Notes under the pieces: generated by a model
Seen by the model: the letters and a program-made list of their open reading frames with translations, nothing else
The model's database searches: none
What the model was told of the DNA's origin: nothing
Position numbers and translations under genes: made by a program
Source: Sinonovacula constricta
Taxonomy: Eukaryota > Mollusca > Bivalvia > Cardiida > Solecurtidae
DNA: 64,000 nt
Assembly: GCA_007844125.1 (NCBI GenBank)
Contig: CM017556.1
Coordinates: 23,467,454-23,531,453, forward strand
Reading direction: 5' to 3'
In this document: one piece after another, positions 13,480 through 23,409 of the stretch
Numbering within the stretch: position 1 is the stretch's first letter
Layout of the letters: every line of letters begins with the position of its first letter

Positions 13480-13683
13480 TTAGTCATATGTCTTGACCCC
13501 ACAAACAACGTATGGACAACATGGCTCTACACTATTCACTTTGAAATTGAACAGCCGGGGGACAGCTTGTTCCATACAAATGTCACTTCCGTGATAGGTC
13601 AGCCTTATTGGACCTTCAAGAGGGTCCACTGTTTCCAACGTTCTCTTACGACTTATATTTTGGCCAGAGCATGGCAAGAGCAT
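13480..13683 (-). other. unrecognised open frame, cysteine-containing, 67 codons
   Basis: The frame starts with ATG and reads into a less AT-biased protein than most frames here. It contains five cysteines, including a CCPYVVCG stretch near the C-terminus, and a DPLEGPIRLTYHG segment. It overlaps plus-strand frames at 13567-13758 and 13608-14123, and at most one can be real. I recognise no family. It could be a decayed exon or a transposon fragment, or chance. Confidence 0.15.
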
Positions 13684-14123
13684 GGCATAGCCAGCAACTT
13701 AGTATGTCATCTTATCGCTGTATTGAACTGCATTTGTGTTGTGACAGACATTATCTAGAAATTTTTAATTCAATAATTTTCTTCAATAATTTAATTTACA
13801 TTGTTTTATCAACGCGAACACTTTTACTTTATGGGATATCGACAAAAGCAGTATTAAAAGTAGTAGTAAGTTTACCAGTAGTAAAACTTTTGACGGCATG
13901 GATCATCCACGGTCTAGGGGTAAAATCACCGAGAAGTTCCAACTATGACTGCTTACCCACTCAGCGAGTTGGAGGACTTCATTATGGAAGGTGCATCCAC
14001 TTGACCAGTAGTGCATCTGCGATTCTACCTAGACATTTGTCTTGGGTGTTTTTAATAGCTTTATTTAATCAAATTTGTAGAAGAAAAGAAAAAGGCAGTT
14101 CAATAGGTATTATTTATATATAG
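13608..14123 (+). other. longest open frame in the window, 171 codons, unrecognised
   Basis: The frame has no early ATG (its first codon is TTG) and ends just upstream of the (TAG)n tract. The middle is hydrophobic and AT-driven (about residues 50-90). The distal part (about 13900-14060) is richer in G+C and contains an LPTQRVGGLHYGRC segment. There is no signal peptide, domain or splice context I can defend. Its length is notable for AT-rich DNA, but the overlap with other frames argues for chance or a repeat fragment. Confidence 0.12.
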
Positions 14124-14160
14124 ATATTAATTAAATTAATTGATTTAAGATTAAGTGTTG

Positions 14161-14176
14161 TTAGTAGTAGTAGTCT

Positions 14177-14215
<39 letters not shown>

Positions 14216-14238
14216 CAGTAGTAGTAGTAGTAGTAGTC

Positions 14239-14282
<44 letters not shown>

Positions 14283-14283
14283 T

Positions 14284-14318
<35 letters not shown>

Positions 14319-14319
14319 T
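14161..14319. repeat. (TAG)n trinucleotide microsatellite
   Basis: About 159 bp of TAG/AGT repeats with a few interruptions (TCTTAG, AGCAGT, AGTCGT, TTGTAG). The interruptions suggest an older, partly stabilised tract. Confidence 0.97.
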
Positions 14320-15236
14320 CACCACCATCATTAGTTTCACACTTAATGAATTATTTTGCTCATGTATTTTATATGTTTATTTATTTTAGTCGAAATATTC
14401 GTGCTTTTGCAAATAGTAAATTTAAACATTTGTTTCCCCATTGCTTTTCTAATCCTAAGAACTCATTAAAGGCTAACATGACACTAGAATAAACAAAATG
14501 AATGTTTTTCTACATGTAATATCGGAAAGTAAATTATTAACTGTAAAACAGGCTGAGCATGAATAATTTTAATATAAGCTATGTCAAATTGATAAAATTT
14601 CCGAGGTGTATCGAGCTGGTTTATTTCTAGATGAGGCAATTAGAATACTATATTGCAAAAGCAAGATTAGCTCGAAGAAATGTAATATCCTTTTTTATTA
14701 CAAATAGGAGTAGACTTGTAACCTTGATTTCCTAATTAATAGGCACTGACATATTATCCGGATATCGGACCAGTGTGTATGATAGAAAAAATGTGACAAA
14801 TCAGACAGCGGACGAAAGCTAAACAGCATCTGCACTCTATTGAGTACATGATAAACAATATGGTAAGTATTGGTTTTATGTATTATGTATGCATTTATAT
14901 TTTTATTCTGTTGACATTTCCGACGTTGGTCAAGCGTTTATGACTGTAATGAATAACGTTAACATTTTCTTTGTGACATTTTTATCTCAAATCCGATACG
15001 TGGTAACATATCATAAACCTAATGTATGTATTCGGTTTTTATATGTCTGTTTGTTTATGCGATTCTTACTTGTGTCAGTTTCTGTTTTGTAAAAAGCATC
15101 ATTTCTATGATGTCTTAATACCATTGTTAAGATGCCCATGATTGGATTTCTGTGGGGAAAAAAACAAAATTTTACTTAAAAAAATATTTTGCAAAATAAA
15201 AGGACTATTTTTTTATTATTTCCGGTTCCAAGTCTA
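14320..15236. other. AT-rich spacer, no gene seen
   Basis: One 67-codon hydrophobic frame (14889-15092, plus) is the only open stretch. No motif was recognised. Confidence 0.5.
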
Positions 15237-15237
15237 A

Positions 15238-15297
15238 TCGTGCGTGCGTGCGTGCGAGCGAGCGAGCGTTTGTGCGTGTGTGTGTGTGTGGGGGGGA
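15238..15297. repeat. compound GTGC / GAGC / GT / G tract
   Basis: Consecutive short blocks read (CGTG)n, (CGAG)n, (TG)n and then a run of seven G. This is a compound microsatellite with a G-run that is prone to length change. Confidence 0.9.
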
Positions 15298-15418
15298 TGT
15301 TTTTTTCTTTTGCTGATAGTTACAACCATGGAATCTTTTGTTGTAGTGTATTGCTTGCAACTGACCCCTTTACAGTCAAGAACTTGCAATACTTTTTAAT
15401 TACACGATGGCCGGTCAG

Positions 15419-15750
15419 GTCGTTAAGACGACTGACAAAATGAAAACGATGGCTTAAAGCTTTTTGAACTGTTGCTGTTGGAATTCTCTCTCTTCATCAC
15501 TCCAGTCATGCCCAATATAGTTGAGTCAACTTGAGCAGTCCCCATACACTTTCCATAAGATTGCACAGTAGATATAGCTTCGCGATCGTTGAAACAATTG
15601 ACAAAATGAAAACTATGGCTTAAAGCTTTTTGAACTGTCGCTGTTGGAATTCTCTCTCTTCATCACTCCAGTCATGCCCAATATAGGTGAGTCAACTTGA
15701 GCAGTCCCCATACACTTTCCATAAGATTGCAAAGTAGATATAACTTCGCG
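15419..15750. repeat. 166-bp exact-period tandem duplication
   Basis: Copy 1 spans about 15419-15584 and copy 2 spans 15585-15750. The last roughly 152 bp (from TGACAAAATGAAAAC to CTTCGCG) differ at only five positions, while the first dozen or so bases of each copy are more diverged. No open frame spans it. It appears to be a recent local duplication of unique DNA rather than a satellite. Confidence 0.95.
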
Positions 15751-16150
15751 GTTTTCTTTGCCTTTATTATGCCAATTACGGATAAATCATCGGCCTCTTT
15801 TATCAAAACCCTTGTATTGCATTACCTATTATCTCTTCACAATACTACATTTTGTTGGTTTGGATTCGATAGTTTCCTTCGTATGATTTGTTTTTCTTTC
15901 ACATTTTAACGATGATATATGACGTCATTACATTTTACCGGATGATGTCATTATATTGTACGTACTATACGTCCTCGCATGTAATGTTTTGCTTCAAACC
16001 ACTCTGTTGTTTGAAACATTTAAGTTGCCGAGGCTTTATGTCCTGTACAGATTGTACAAACGATGTTAGTGCTTTATACTATGAATTATATTGTTTGTAT
16101 ATAATATCATTGAATAAGTATTATCTTCCGATGAAGGTGCTTCTTTCGGT
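15751..16150. other. short spacer, unrecognised frames
   Basis: Hydrophobic frames at 15697-15909 and 15888-16166 (plus) show no recognisable domain. A CRE-like TGACGTCA lies near 15920. Confidence 0.4.
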
Positions 16151-16455
16151 TGTCTCACTTTTGTGAGATAATTTATTTACACACTTCGTTTGTTAGAAAG
16201 GAAGACCTCGGGATGCGCGGGGTTGAATACTACACGAACCAAGTTTTAGCACCTTGTCGGTCCTTTTACCGACCGTTCCCTGGCGATAACCGTTTTTGTT
16301 TGTTGTTTTTTCCCTCTCTTTTTGTGTGTTATGTGTCGTCTTTGTGTCTGTTTGGTTTTGTCACTTTTACATTTACCTTGTTTGCCTTTGTCTATATGTA
16401 GTTTAGATTTCAATATATGTAGTAATTCTTATAGGACGTTTTCTGTTTTTACTAT
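16151..16455 (-). repeat. dispersed repeat family, copy 1
   Basis: This segment matches two others in the window, 36234-36455 (opposite orientation) and 60577-60760 (same orientation). Shared blocks include GTGTGTTATGT followed by CGTCT, then TTTACCTTGTTTGCCTTTGT, then a GCGGGGTTGA-type block followed by ACGAACCA. The strand is given relative to copy 2. Similarity fades at the ends and the copies are clearly diverged. I do not recognise the family. It could be the tail of a longer element or a short non-autonomous one. Confidence 0.75.
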
Positions 16456-19352
16456 TAAGGATTGATGCACAATGATCCATAACCAATTGGATCATAGCAA
16501 TTCATATCATTCCATAGCAATTGTAAGAGCAATTTTCTTTCTGGTATGAAGTATCGGTATACGAACAAATTCGATCATTATGTGAAAACAAAGCGTTTCA
16601 GAGTTATTACATTGTGCTAAACATAGAGGTAATAATTATGCAGCATAGAATTGCATTATATAATATTGAAATTGAGTCCAGAACATCGCAGATATATTCC
16701 GTGACAAGAAAAAGAATCGTTAGACGATTGGATATTCAAGTACATTAACTAATTGGTTCTAAATCATTAATAAGATCCACCTGTGCCATCACAGGCAAAC
16801 TATTTTTATTTTACATTGAAACAAGCAATATGTCAATTACACGCAATTACTAAATAGACAAATAGTTAAGGTGAATACCTCATTCCGTCAGTGTTTTAAA
16901 GCATTTATTTTGAAATATTGCTGTAAAAATAATTTACATGTGTCATGGTTGACTGCTCGATGGAAGAAAGGCTCCTAAAGAGAAAACAATAATGATGATT
17001 ATGTACACTTAATGGCAAAGTAACACACATTTTTGAATTCAATGCTCTCCGGTCATGCATATAGGAAGATATAAAATATGATCATACAAAGGCTAGTTGG
17101 AATTTTTATCGATCCCTGGAAGGAGCGAACTAAACCGATCTCCTATATGTTTCTAACACCTACATGTACCTTGTCAGGGAAATAGCAATATCTTAGCAAT
17201 AGACGTTTCTATTAATTTCGATATACACCTTTATCGGTCCTGATCCAAGCAGTCTATGGCATTTAGTCGTCTATTTTGCTCAGACATGTTCCGTATTAAC
17301 TTTTCGGAGGGGTATAAAGCAAAGGTTCGACAATCTATGATATCTTGTCATGACATTGGCCAGTTTCTTGGAAATGAGAAAGAAAAAGAATTTCAGATAT
17401 AAATATAATTAAGATAAAGGAAAAAGCACAAATATGTGCATTTGACGTAACAACCTAGCTGGAACGACCTAGTGGTATAGAAGATAAGTTCCATCTATGT
17501 GTATTTTCTCTCAAATCCTGACGGCTATTTTAAAATCTTCTTGATATCTTAAAACGTGCCTAATTAAGTTTTTGTATGTTTTAGTCGCTATATGATACAT
17601 TATAAGTGTTATACAGTTTTGTGTTTTATCAGTTAGTTATGTTAGAAGTATTATTTACTTAAATGTACCAATTGTTTCAAATGTTCTTTTTCCGCTTAAC
17701 TCTTGTTGTTTCTTAGTTCAGAATGCATGTATTTAAAAACTCAAGTAAACTAACAACGGTTACCAGGATAGTAAGCAAGGCAAAGTCGTCTTTGAAATCG
17801 ACTGAATACCATACTATCACATATCGTAACATAATTATGGAGAAGGTATTCTGAAGTCCAGAACGACAATTTTCAAAGAAAATCGAAACCTAAGACAAAT
17901 GCGTAGATAGTGAATCAGGTCTCTTAGGGAAAGTGATGATACTGCCTCACTAGTCTTAATCCTCAGACTTTATGCCTACGAGCATTCCCTGAGGTACACT
18001 CTGACAGTAACGTGTTTCTTGTGAATGACACCGTGTCCAGGAAATTGTTTAGTCGTACCTTAGTGGTTTAAAATGTCTGACTTCATGCCAATGACAGAAG
18101 CTCACATGGAACTTGTGAACATCTATATGTTTTAGCACAGCATTTTGGCTTGTGCATTCATACTTGCTATTTAATATTCGAGATTTCAAACTTGTAAGTC
18201 GATTAAAAAAACGTGTACACCGTTTCTTCTGCGTCGTTCAATGAAAAATTTAATAGAAGGCTCATGAAGATATCGACCATCTGTTCTGAATATTTCTGAC
18301 AAAACTCAAATCTGTAATAAAACATAAAATTTAAACAGCATTAACAGCGTAATCTTGTTTAGCTCATGATAACGACATTAATAACAATGTGGTTTCCTTT
18401 TCCTCGCACCAGACGAGACAAATCAAACATACATATATATTATGTTCATTGCCATTTTCTTTCCCTTTTTTACAGTTGACAATTTATTGATTCAACTAGA
18501 CAAGCGATATGTTATAAGTGGATAGCCTTAATATGGAAGTGAAAACACTTGTATTGTCGTATGGTTTTACTTCAAATGTTTTAATACAGGTCACCTCGTT
18601 GGCAGCACTATATCATAACTGTAGTGTTGCTTTTCAAGTACTTTCACGTTCCAACGATTCTCTGGGAAATAACTGCAGAAATGTTTTGTATTTAGTTCTT
18701 GCAACTTCAGAGAAAATGTAATGTTCTTGTAATGGACAATTTACACACTTTATAAATGGAAGTGTATGCTATGTTTCGAGTTTGAATGCTTTTGTAAACA
18801 AAACTTAAAGTTATTATATAAGCACATTCCTTATTGCAATAATATCATTTTCTCAGGTGGCACATCATTACAATATGAAAGTCTCGCACACAATACATCG
18901 CTACATAACATTTGTGTCTGCCTAAAATCTACGTCAAATGGTACAACTAAAAATGTCAGAACCATCAAAAGCAACGCATTGTATTAGAATTTTAATCCAC
19001 ATTCAGTCTAGTCTACGTGGAAAAGCTACGTTTAAGTTGTACTTTAACAGCTCTTGTGTCACAATTTATCCTAATAATTTCTTCTACAAGAAATCATTTT
19101 TAGCATCATGACACCAATTATTTCACTTTTAATAAATGTATAAACCATTGCACCATGTTCCATTCCATCGTGTGGAGGCATTCCTTATTTCCTTGATTTT
19201 ATGGTTCTGTTATTGCGATGAAAGTCGAAGGAACTTGAATGTATAGGTTGACTTCTTACTATTTGCAGAGAGATCAGTGAACGCATTGTAATTAAACAGA
19301 GGACCTTTCGAGAGCAATAATTTCATCTAATTGCCTTTTTCCATCTTTTAAG
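16456..19352. other. AT-rich spacer, no gene seen
   Basis: Frames at 18518-18721 and 18766-18987 (plus) are short and unrecognised. No tandem repeat, RNA-like box or transposon end was detected. Confidence 0.5.
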
Positions 19353-19354
19353 TA

Positions 19355-19381
19355 CAGTACTGAAAATCACGAAATTGACAA
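19355..19381 (+). repeat. left terminal inverted repeat
   Basis: Starts with the 8-bp palindrome CAGTACTG and continues AAAATCACGAAATTGACAA. It pairs with 23381-23407 with one C/T difference. Confidence 0.85.
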
Positions 19382-19389
19382 TTTTCCCG

Positions 19390-19568
19390 TTTCCACTCCG
19401 TTTCGTTTCCATTTCAGTTGGAAGCGTTTGCCGCTCCGTTTCCATTCCGCTTCCGTTGCGTTTCCGTTTCGTTTTATTCGCTTCCAGCGCTGCATTTCAA
19501 ACGCTTCCAGCGTTTCTATCGTTTCTTCCGTTTCTACCGTTTCAAGCGTTCCGTTTCGCTCCGTTCCG
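19390..19568 (+). repeat. left subterminal CGTTTCC-type repeat block
   Basis: A dense series of short degenerate motifs (CCGTTTC, GCGTTTC, GCTTCC, CCGTTCC), one every 6-12 bp and all in the same orientation. Motifs of this density next to a transposon end are often transposase-binding sites in other families. Here that is inference. The overlapping phenylalanine- and proline-rich frame (19375-19575) is a by-product. Confidence 0.8.
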
Positions 19569-19632
19569 ATTTTGACTAAAAATTTCGTTTAATAAATTTC
19601 TAAAGGTAAAGTACTTCCGGTGTGTTTGCAAA

Positions 19633-19962
19633 ATGACGAAAGAAGTAAACATTCTAGGGAGAGGCAAAAGTCTTCCATCACATATAAAGGAATCGGCAGT
19701 AGATTGTTTGCGACGAGGATATTCAGTGTCAGTCACCCGGAGGGAAATTGCAGACAAAAAATACCCTTAACAACCAGCACCTGCAAATAATCCTCAAAAT
19801 TCGGGGAGTGCAGTATTGAGAAGATGCCTACCTACTTGTCTTCGCCAGACGTCATATCCCGGAATAAACAAACAAGAAATAACTTTCAAATATGGTCCAC
19901 ACACACCCAGTATCCTAAAAAGTTACTTCTCTGTGACGTGTAAATCCGCAAAAAAAGCGTAA
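19633..19962 (+). pseudogene. possible transposase N-terminus (helix-turn-helix-like), broken
   Basis: From ATG at 19633 the frame reads 45 codons to a TAA, then stays open for a further 64 codons to the stop at 19960. The first part contains GRGKSLPSHIKESAVDCL and REIADK, which looks like the DNA-binding helix-turn-helix that begins many Tc1-like and related transposases. It lies just inside the left end and points inward, as expected for a transposase. No catalytic domain follows. The single internal stop may be a mutation, or the frame may have ended by splicing. The resemblance is by eye and short, so it could be wrong. Confidence 0.35.
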
Positions 19963-20015
19963 TGGTGATCCGACCTTAAAATAAGACGATATCACACACA
20001 TTTTTTTTTTAAACT

Positions 20016-20175
20016 TGCCCCCGGACGTTTGCCCCCCGCCCCTATAAGTGCAGACCGGACGTTTGCCACCCCCTCTCCCCTTCAAATAAAAAGGTCCTTC
20101 AAATAAAAAGGCCCAGCGTTTACCCCCATCCCCATTGCCAAAATAAAAAGGCGAATGTTTGCCCCTTTCCGATAT
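20016..20175. repeat. degenerate G+C-rich repeat (CGTTTGCCCC motif)
   Basis: Four variants of one phrase recur: GGACGTTTGCCCCCC, GGACGTTTGCCACCCC, CAGCGTTTACCCCCA and CGAATGTTTGCCCCTTTCC. Stretches of TTCAAATAAAAAGG or AAATAAAAAGG stand between some of them. This is an irregular tandem repeat of about 40-60 bp per unit, strikingly C-rich for this window. Confidence 0.7.
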
Positions 20176-20181
20176 TTGTTA

Positions 20182-22020
20182 TATGGCGGACTTTAGATTT
20201 AACGTCTCGCTGATAGTAACGTGTAATATCCAATAATTTTAGATAAGTATTACTCACTACAGTCACATTTCATGGTTAAAATGATTATCTCATATAAACA
20301 TGAACATGTTGTTTTGTCGAAAACAGGCACATACATAAAGTCTCATAGAACAAACAACTTTCTTAGAAACAAGTGTGTGCTGTTGTGTTTTCGGTTTGCA
20401 CATATTAGCGCCAATAAACGGCTGTTAACAATATTGTTCACGCACTTATAACATGAAGTCGCTAATTATATTAATGTGATTTTAATTTCTCCAAGGTTGT
20501 AACAAATAAATGCGGTGAACAAATAAATCATTAGATGCGGTGTAATTGCTTTCTGGAGAGGAGGGCTCTCTGGCTAACACTGCAACATCAAAAAATATTC
20601 TGGGAAACAATCGCCGGTCACTATCACTTGAAGTCGCCGAAAAGATTTTTTTTTTGTTTCAAATTGACCGACCTATTATTTCTCTCAATACTGTGCAACA
20701 TGATATCGATCGATAATTGTCTTCAAGCTGCCATTTAGAAGAGAGAGAGGGTGTGAACGCTGGGTACTGTTTAGGGATTAAAAATGGTAAGTACGCGTGA
20801 ACGGCGTGTGCTATGAAAAAATATGCAACGTTCGAGGCATAAATATTAATTCTTAAGGAATGATAGTGGAGGGAGGAAACTGTACTATGTAGTAATATTT
20901 CAGACTGCGCATGTTTTTACTTATATAAATGTCCTTACAAAAACTTTTTAGTCCTTTGAATGATAATAAACACTTTTATAAAGGTATTATTTATATATAA
21001 GGTATGGATTAACTACAAAAGAATAGGCGAGCCATTGAAATAATACATTTGCAATAAACACGAGATGAAAATATACATTAGACTGTGTTCCTTGATTGTC
21101 TTCTCTTGATAACATTATTTACAAAAACACGACAATTAATGTAGTATTTACTATAAGAAATCCCCAATCCCCACATCCACGTTTCCTCTTCTTAAACTAA
21201 AAAATAGTGGGTTGGGGAAAGGGTGCACCATTGTGGGTACTACTAAATATAGCGTTAGGTCCTTTTATGAGCCAAAAAAGATATCGTGCACCTTAGTGTT
21301 TTGTCCTTTTTGTTGTCCTCGCGTAAGTCAATGCATATTGCTCTTTAAAAGGTGAAGGTCATAAACCACGCGACTGCCATAAGGTGACATTTTCAAACAC
21401 AGCTGCATAGAGGATGCATGTGTTCTTGCGAAGTGGAAAAGACGCCAAAACACGGTCACACTTCCTGTCCACTAGACAAACAAGGTGTCATAAAACTGCC
21501 AATTAGCTTAATTAGTTGGGGTGTCCGCTCATGTCTTAAAATTAGGGATTCAATTAGAGTAGAACTTTATGATGGCATGAACCCTACCCACGCGCATGGA
21601 GAAACATAATATCAATTTACAAAACGATATATTTTAAATTAATATATTTCTATCTTTAAATGGGTACAAAAATTAAGTACCCGGTAGGGCCCTCATTAGA
21701 CCACATTTTGGCATAGAACATTCAAGACATGAATGGGAAAATGAGCCGTAGCCAGGCCTCATTCAAATAGTTGCAAGTCAAGTAAAGTCAAAAGTTGTAT
21801 GCAGATTCTTAATCGCGGTCCACGAATTCCGATTAATCCTATATATGTAACAGCGCATTATGGGAACTATGCATTTAGAAATAGGAATTTTGATACTATT
21901 GTCCAAATTTACAACATTGTTCATTATAAGATATATAACAATTAAGATTAGATGCAGAAGAAACTTTGCTTGACAAAGAGGCAAGATAAAATAAAATACA
22001 TATCCATACCCCTGTAACTA
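20182..22020. other. interior of the TA-flanked element, no recognised gene
   Basis: Frames at 20535-20738 and 21418-21609 (plus) are unrecognised. At 20784 an ATG is followed directly by GTAAGTA, a strong splice donor consensus, so a first coding exon could end at the start codon. No matching downstream exon was identified. Confidence 0.4.
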
Positions 22021-22024
22021 AAGT

Positions 22025-22210
22025 AATGATGATGTAAATGACGGTGCTGCTGCTGCTACTGCTGCTTCTGCTGATAATGATTACGGTGATACCGATGCTG
22101 TTTATGATTATAATGTAAATGGTAATAACGGTTACGGTGATGCTGATGCTCATGACGATTATGATGTAGATCGTGATGCCGGTGATGCTGCTTTTGATGA
22201 TGATTAGTGG
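22025..22210. repeat. degenerate GAT/GCT trinucleotide tract
   Basis: Runs of GATGATG, GCTGCTGCTGCT, GGTGATGCTGATGCT and GATGATGAT keep a rough three-base rhythm over about 185 bp. The isoleucine- and serine-rich minus-strand frame at 21896-22153 results from this and is unlikely to be a gene. Confidence 0.8.
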
Positions 22211-23190
22211 TGATTATATAAGTAATATGGGATCCTGATGATGATCATGTGTGATCAGGTGAATTTAATGGCGGTAATGATTATTATGTCTTTAATATTT
22301 ATCGTGATGTAAGTTTTTATCACGTTTGTTTCATTTAACTGTCAATCGATGATTGTATACGTGCACTATTTGGCAATCTATGGTTATTCAGACGTTGAAC
22401 TTTAGGATCATACTTGTCATTGGCTCTGAGTGCCGGGGAGGATGTTATTGGTTCTTGATTGGGTCACACCTTGCAATAATACATAGCATTGTTTGTTTGT
22501 TTTATGTGTAGTTGTTTTATGTTTTTTTGTGTTATATGAGATGTGTTACCTTCTTTTGGTTGAGGTTTAATTTCATTAAGTAACTTTATTTTGTACCACG
22601 CAATGCATTCTTTGTAAATGAAAAATACTTTAAGCAAGTATGTTCACACAAAAATGATTGGCGTAGTTGATCCGGGGACGGACCATGCAGCTACAAAGTA
22701 ATTAGCGAAAATTCAAACTCGGGAAATGCTGCGACATTGCGCGCGCATACGTGTAATGACAGCTGTGTACACACTATCTTCATATGCCAAACAATGAAGA
22801 CTAAGAATGTCGATCCAAGGCGGATGTTAAGCTATTCATTGGAATTAATTAAATCATCAGTTTCGACAGAAACGCAATATTATAGTTAAATTGCGTGTTT
22901 TATCGTGCGGAGTGATTTTTAGTGCAGTTTCTGTTTTAACGGTACACGATGACTTGGACAACTCGTGCGGTTTCGGAACTGTAATGTACAACTTTGATAA
23001 ATACGATTTTTGATAATAATTTATGTTATTTCTTTCTGCAGAGTACATATAAAAGCGCGTTTGTGTTGATAAATTGAAGCCAGTTATTGTGTTCGTTTAA
23101 ATTTATTTCGTACCAAGAAACGGTTGTAATGTTACTATAAATAATCGGGTGACCTAGAAACGTTTGAAGCGGTAGTGAAAATAACTCTAC
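22211..23190. other. interior of the TA-flanked element, right half
   Basis: No coding frame was recognised. A polypyrimidine stretch ending TTTCTTTCTGCAG at about 23041 is a plausible splice acceptor, but the following frame closes within a dozen codons in the one phase that I checked. Confidence 0.35.
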
Positions 23191-23194
23191 CGTT

Positions 23195-23380
23195 ACGAGC
23201 ATTCCGATTTTTCCGTTTCTACCGTTTCTAGCGTTCCAAGCGCTCCAGTTATAGCGTTTATACCGTTTACACCGTTTCAAGCGTTTGTAGCGCTCCGTTG
23301 CATTTCCATTTCCACTCCGTTCCGTTTCCGTTTCAACAGGAAACGAAAAACGTTTCATTTCCATTTCCACTCCGTTCCGT
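23195..23380 (+). repeat. right subterminal CGTTTCC-type repeat block
   Basis: The motif set matches that at the left end (CCGTTTC, GCGTTTA, GCGCTCC, CCGTTCC, CATTTCC). TTCCATTTCCACTCCGTTCC occurs twice here, near 23310 and 23360. The motifs run in the same plus-strand direction as in the left block although the terminal repeats are inverted, so the two ends are not mirror images. Confidence 0.8.
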
Positions 23381-23407
23381 TTGTCAATTTCATGATTTTC
23401 AGTACTG
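23381..23407 (-). repeat. right terminal inverted repeat
   Basis: TTGTCAATTTCATGATTTTC followed by AGTACTG is the reverse complement of the left end apart from one base. TA follows at 23408-23409. Confidence 0.85.
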
Positions 23408-23409
23408 TA

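Larger units (their letters stand above)
19355..23407. mobile_element. putative 4.05-kb TA-flanked DNA transposon, non-autonomous
   Basis: The ends are 27-bp inverted repeats. The left one (19355-19381) begins CAGTACTGAAAATCACGAAA and the right one (complement of 23381-23407) begins CAGTACTGAAAATCATGAAA. Both end TTGACAA, giving one mismatch in 27. Both are bordered by TA (19353-19354 and 23408-23409). TA target duplication and ends starting CAGT are typical of Tc1/mariner-superfamily elements. Inside are CGTTTCC-rich blocks at both ends, a possible helix-turn-helix remnant on the plus strand (19633), a degenerate G+C-rich repeat (about 20016-20175) and a degenerate trinucleotide tract (about 22025-22210). 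No DDE catalytic block was found on either strand, so the copy should be immobile without help. At 4 kb it is large for a simple Tc1-like element. Confidence 0.7.

Noticed and set aside
19375..19575. Phe/Pro/Arg-rich protein
   Set aside because: Produced by the CGTTTCC-type subterminal array, with no independent coding evidence.
21896..22153. Membrane protein rich in Ile and Ser (minus strand)
   Set aside because: Produced by translation of a degenerate GAT/GCT trinucleotide tract.
19355..23407. Two separate short insertions in opposite orientation instead of one 4-kb element
   Set aside because: If they were inverted copies of one short element, the CGTTTCC arrays would also be inverted, but they run in the same direction. 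Only the terminal 27 bp are inverted. The alternative cannot be fully excluded without other copies.
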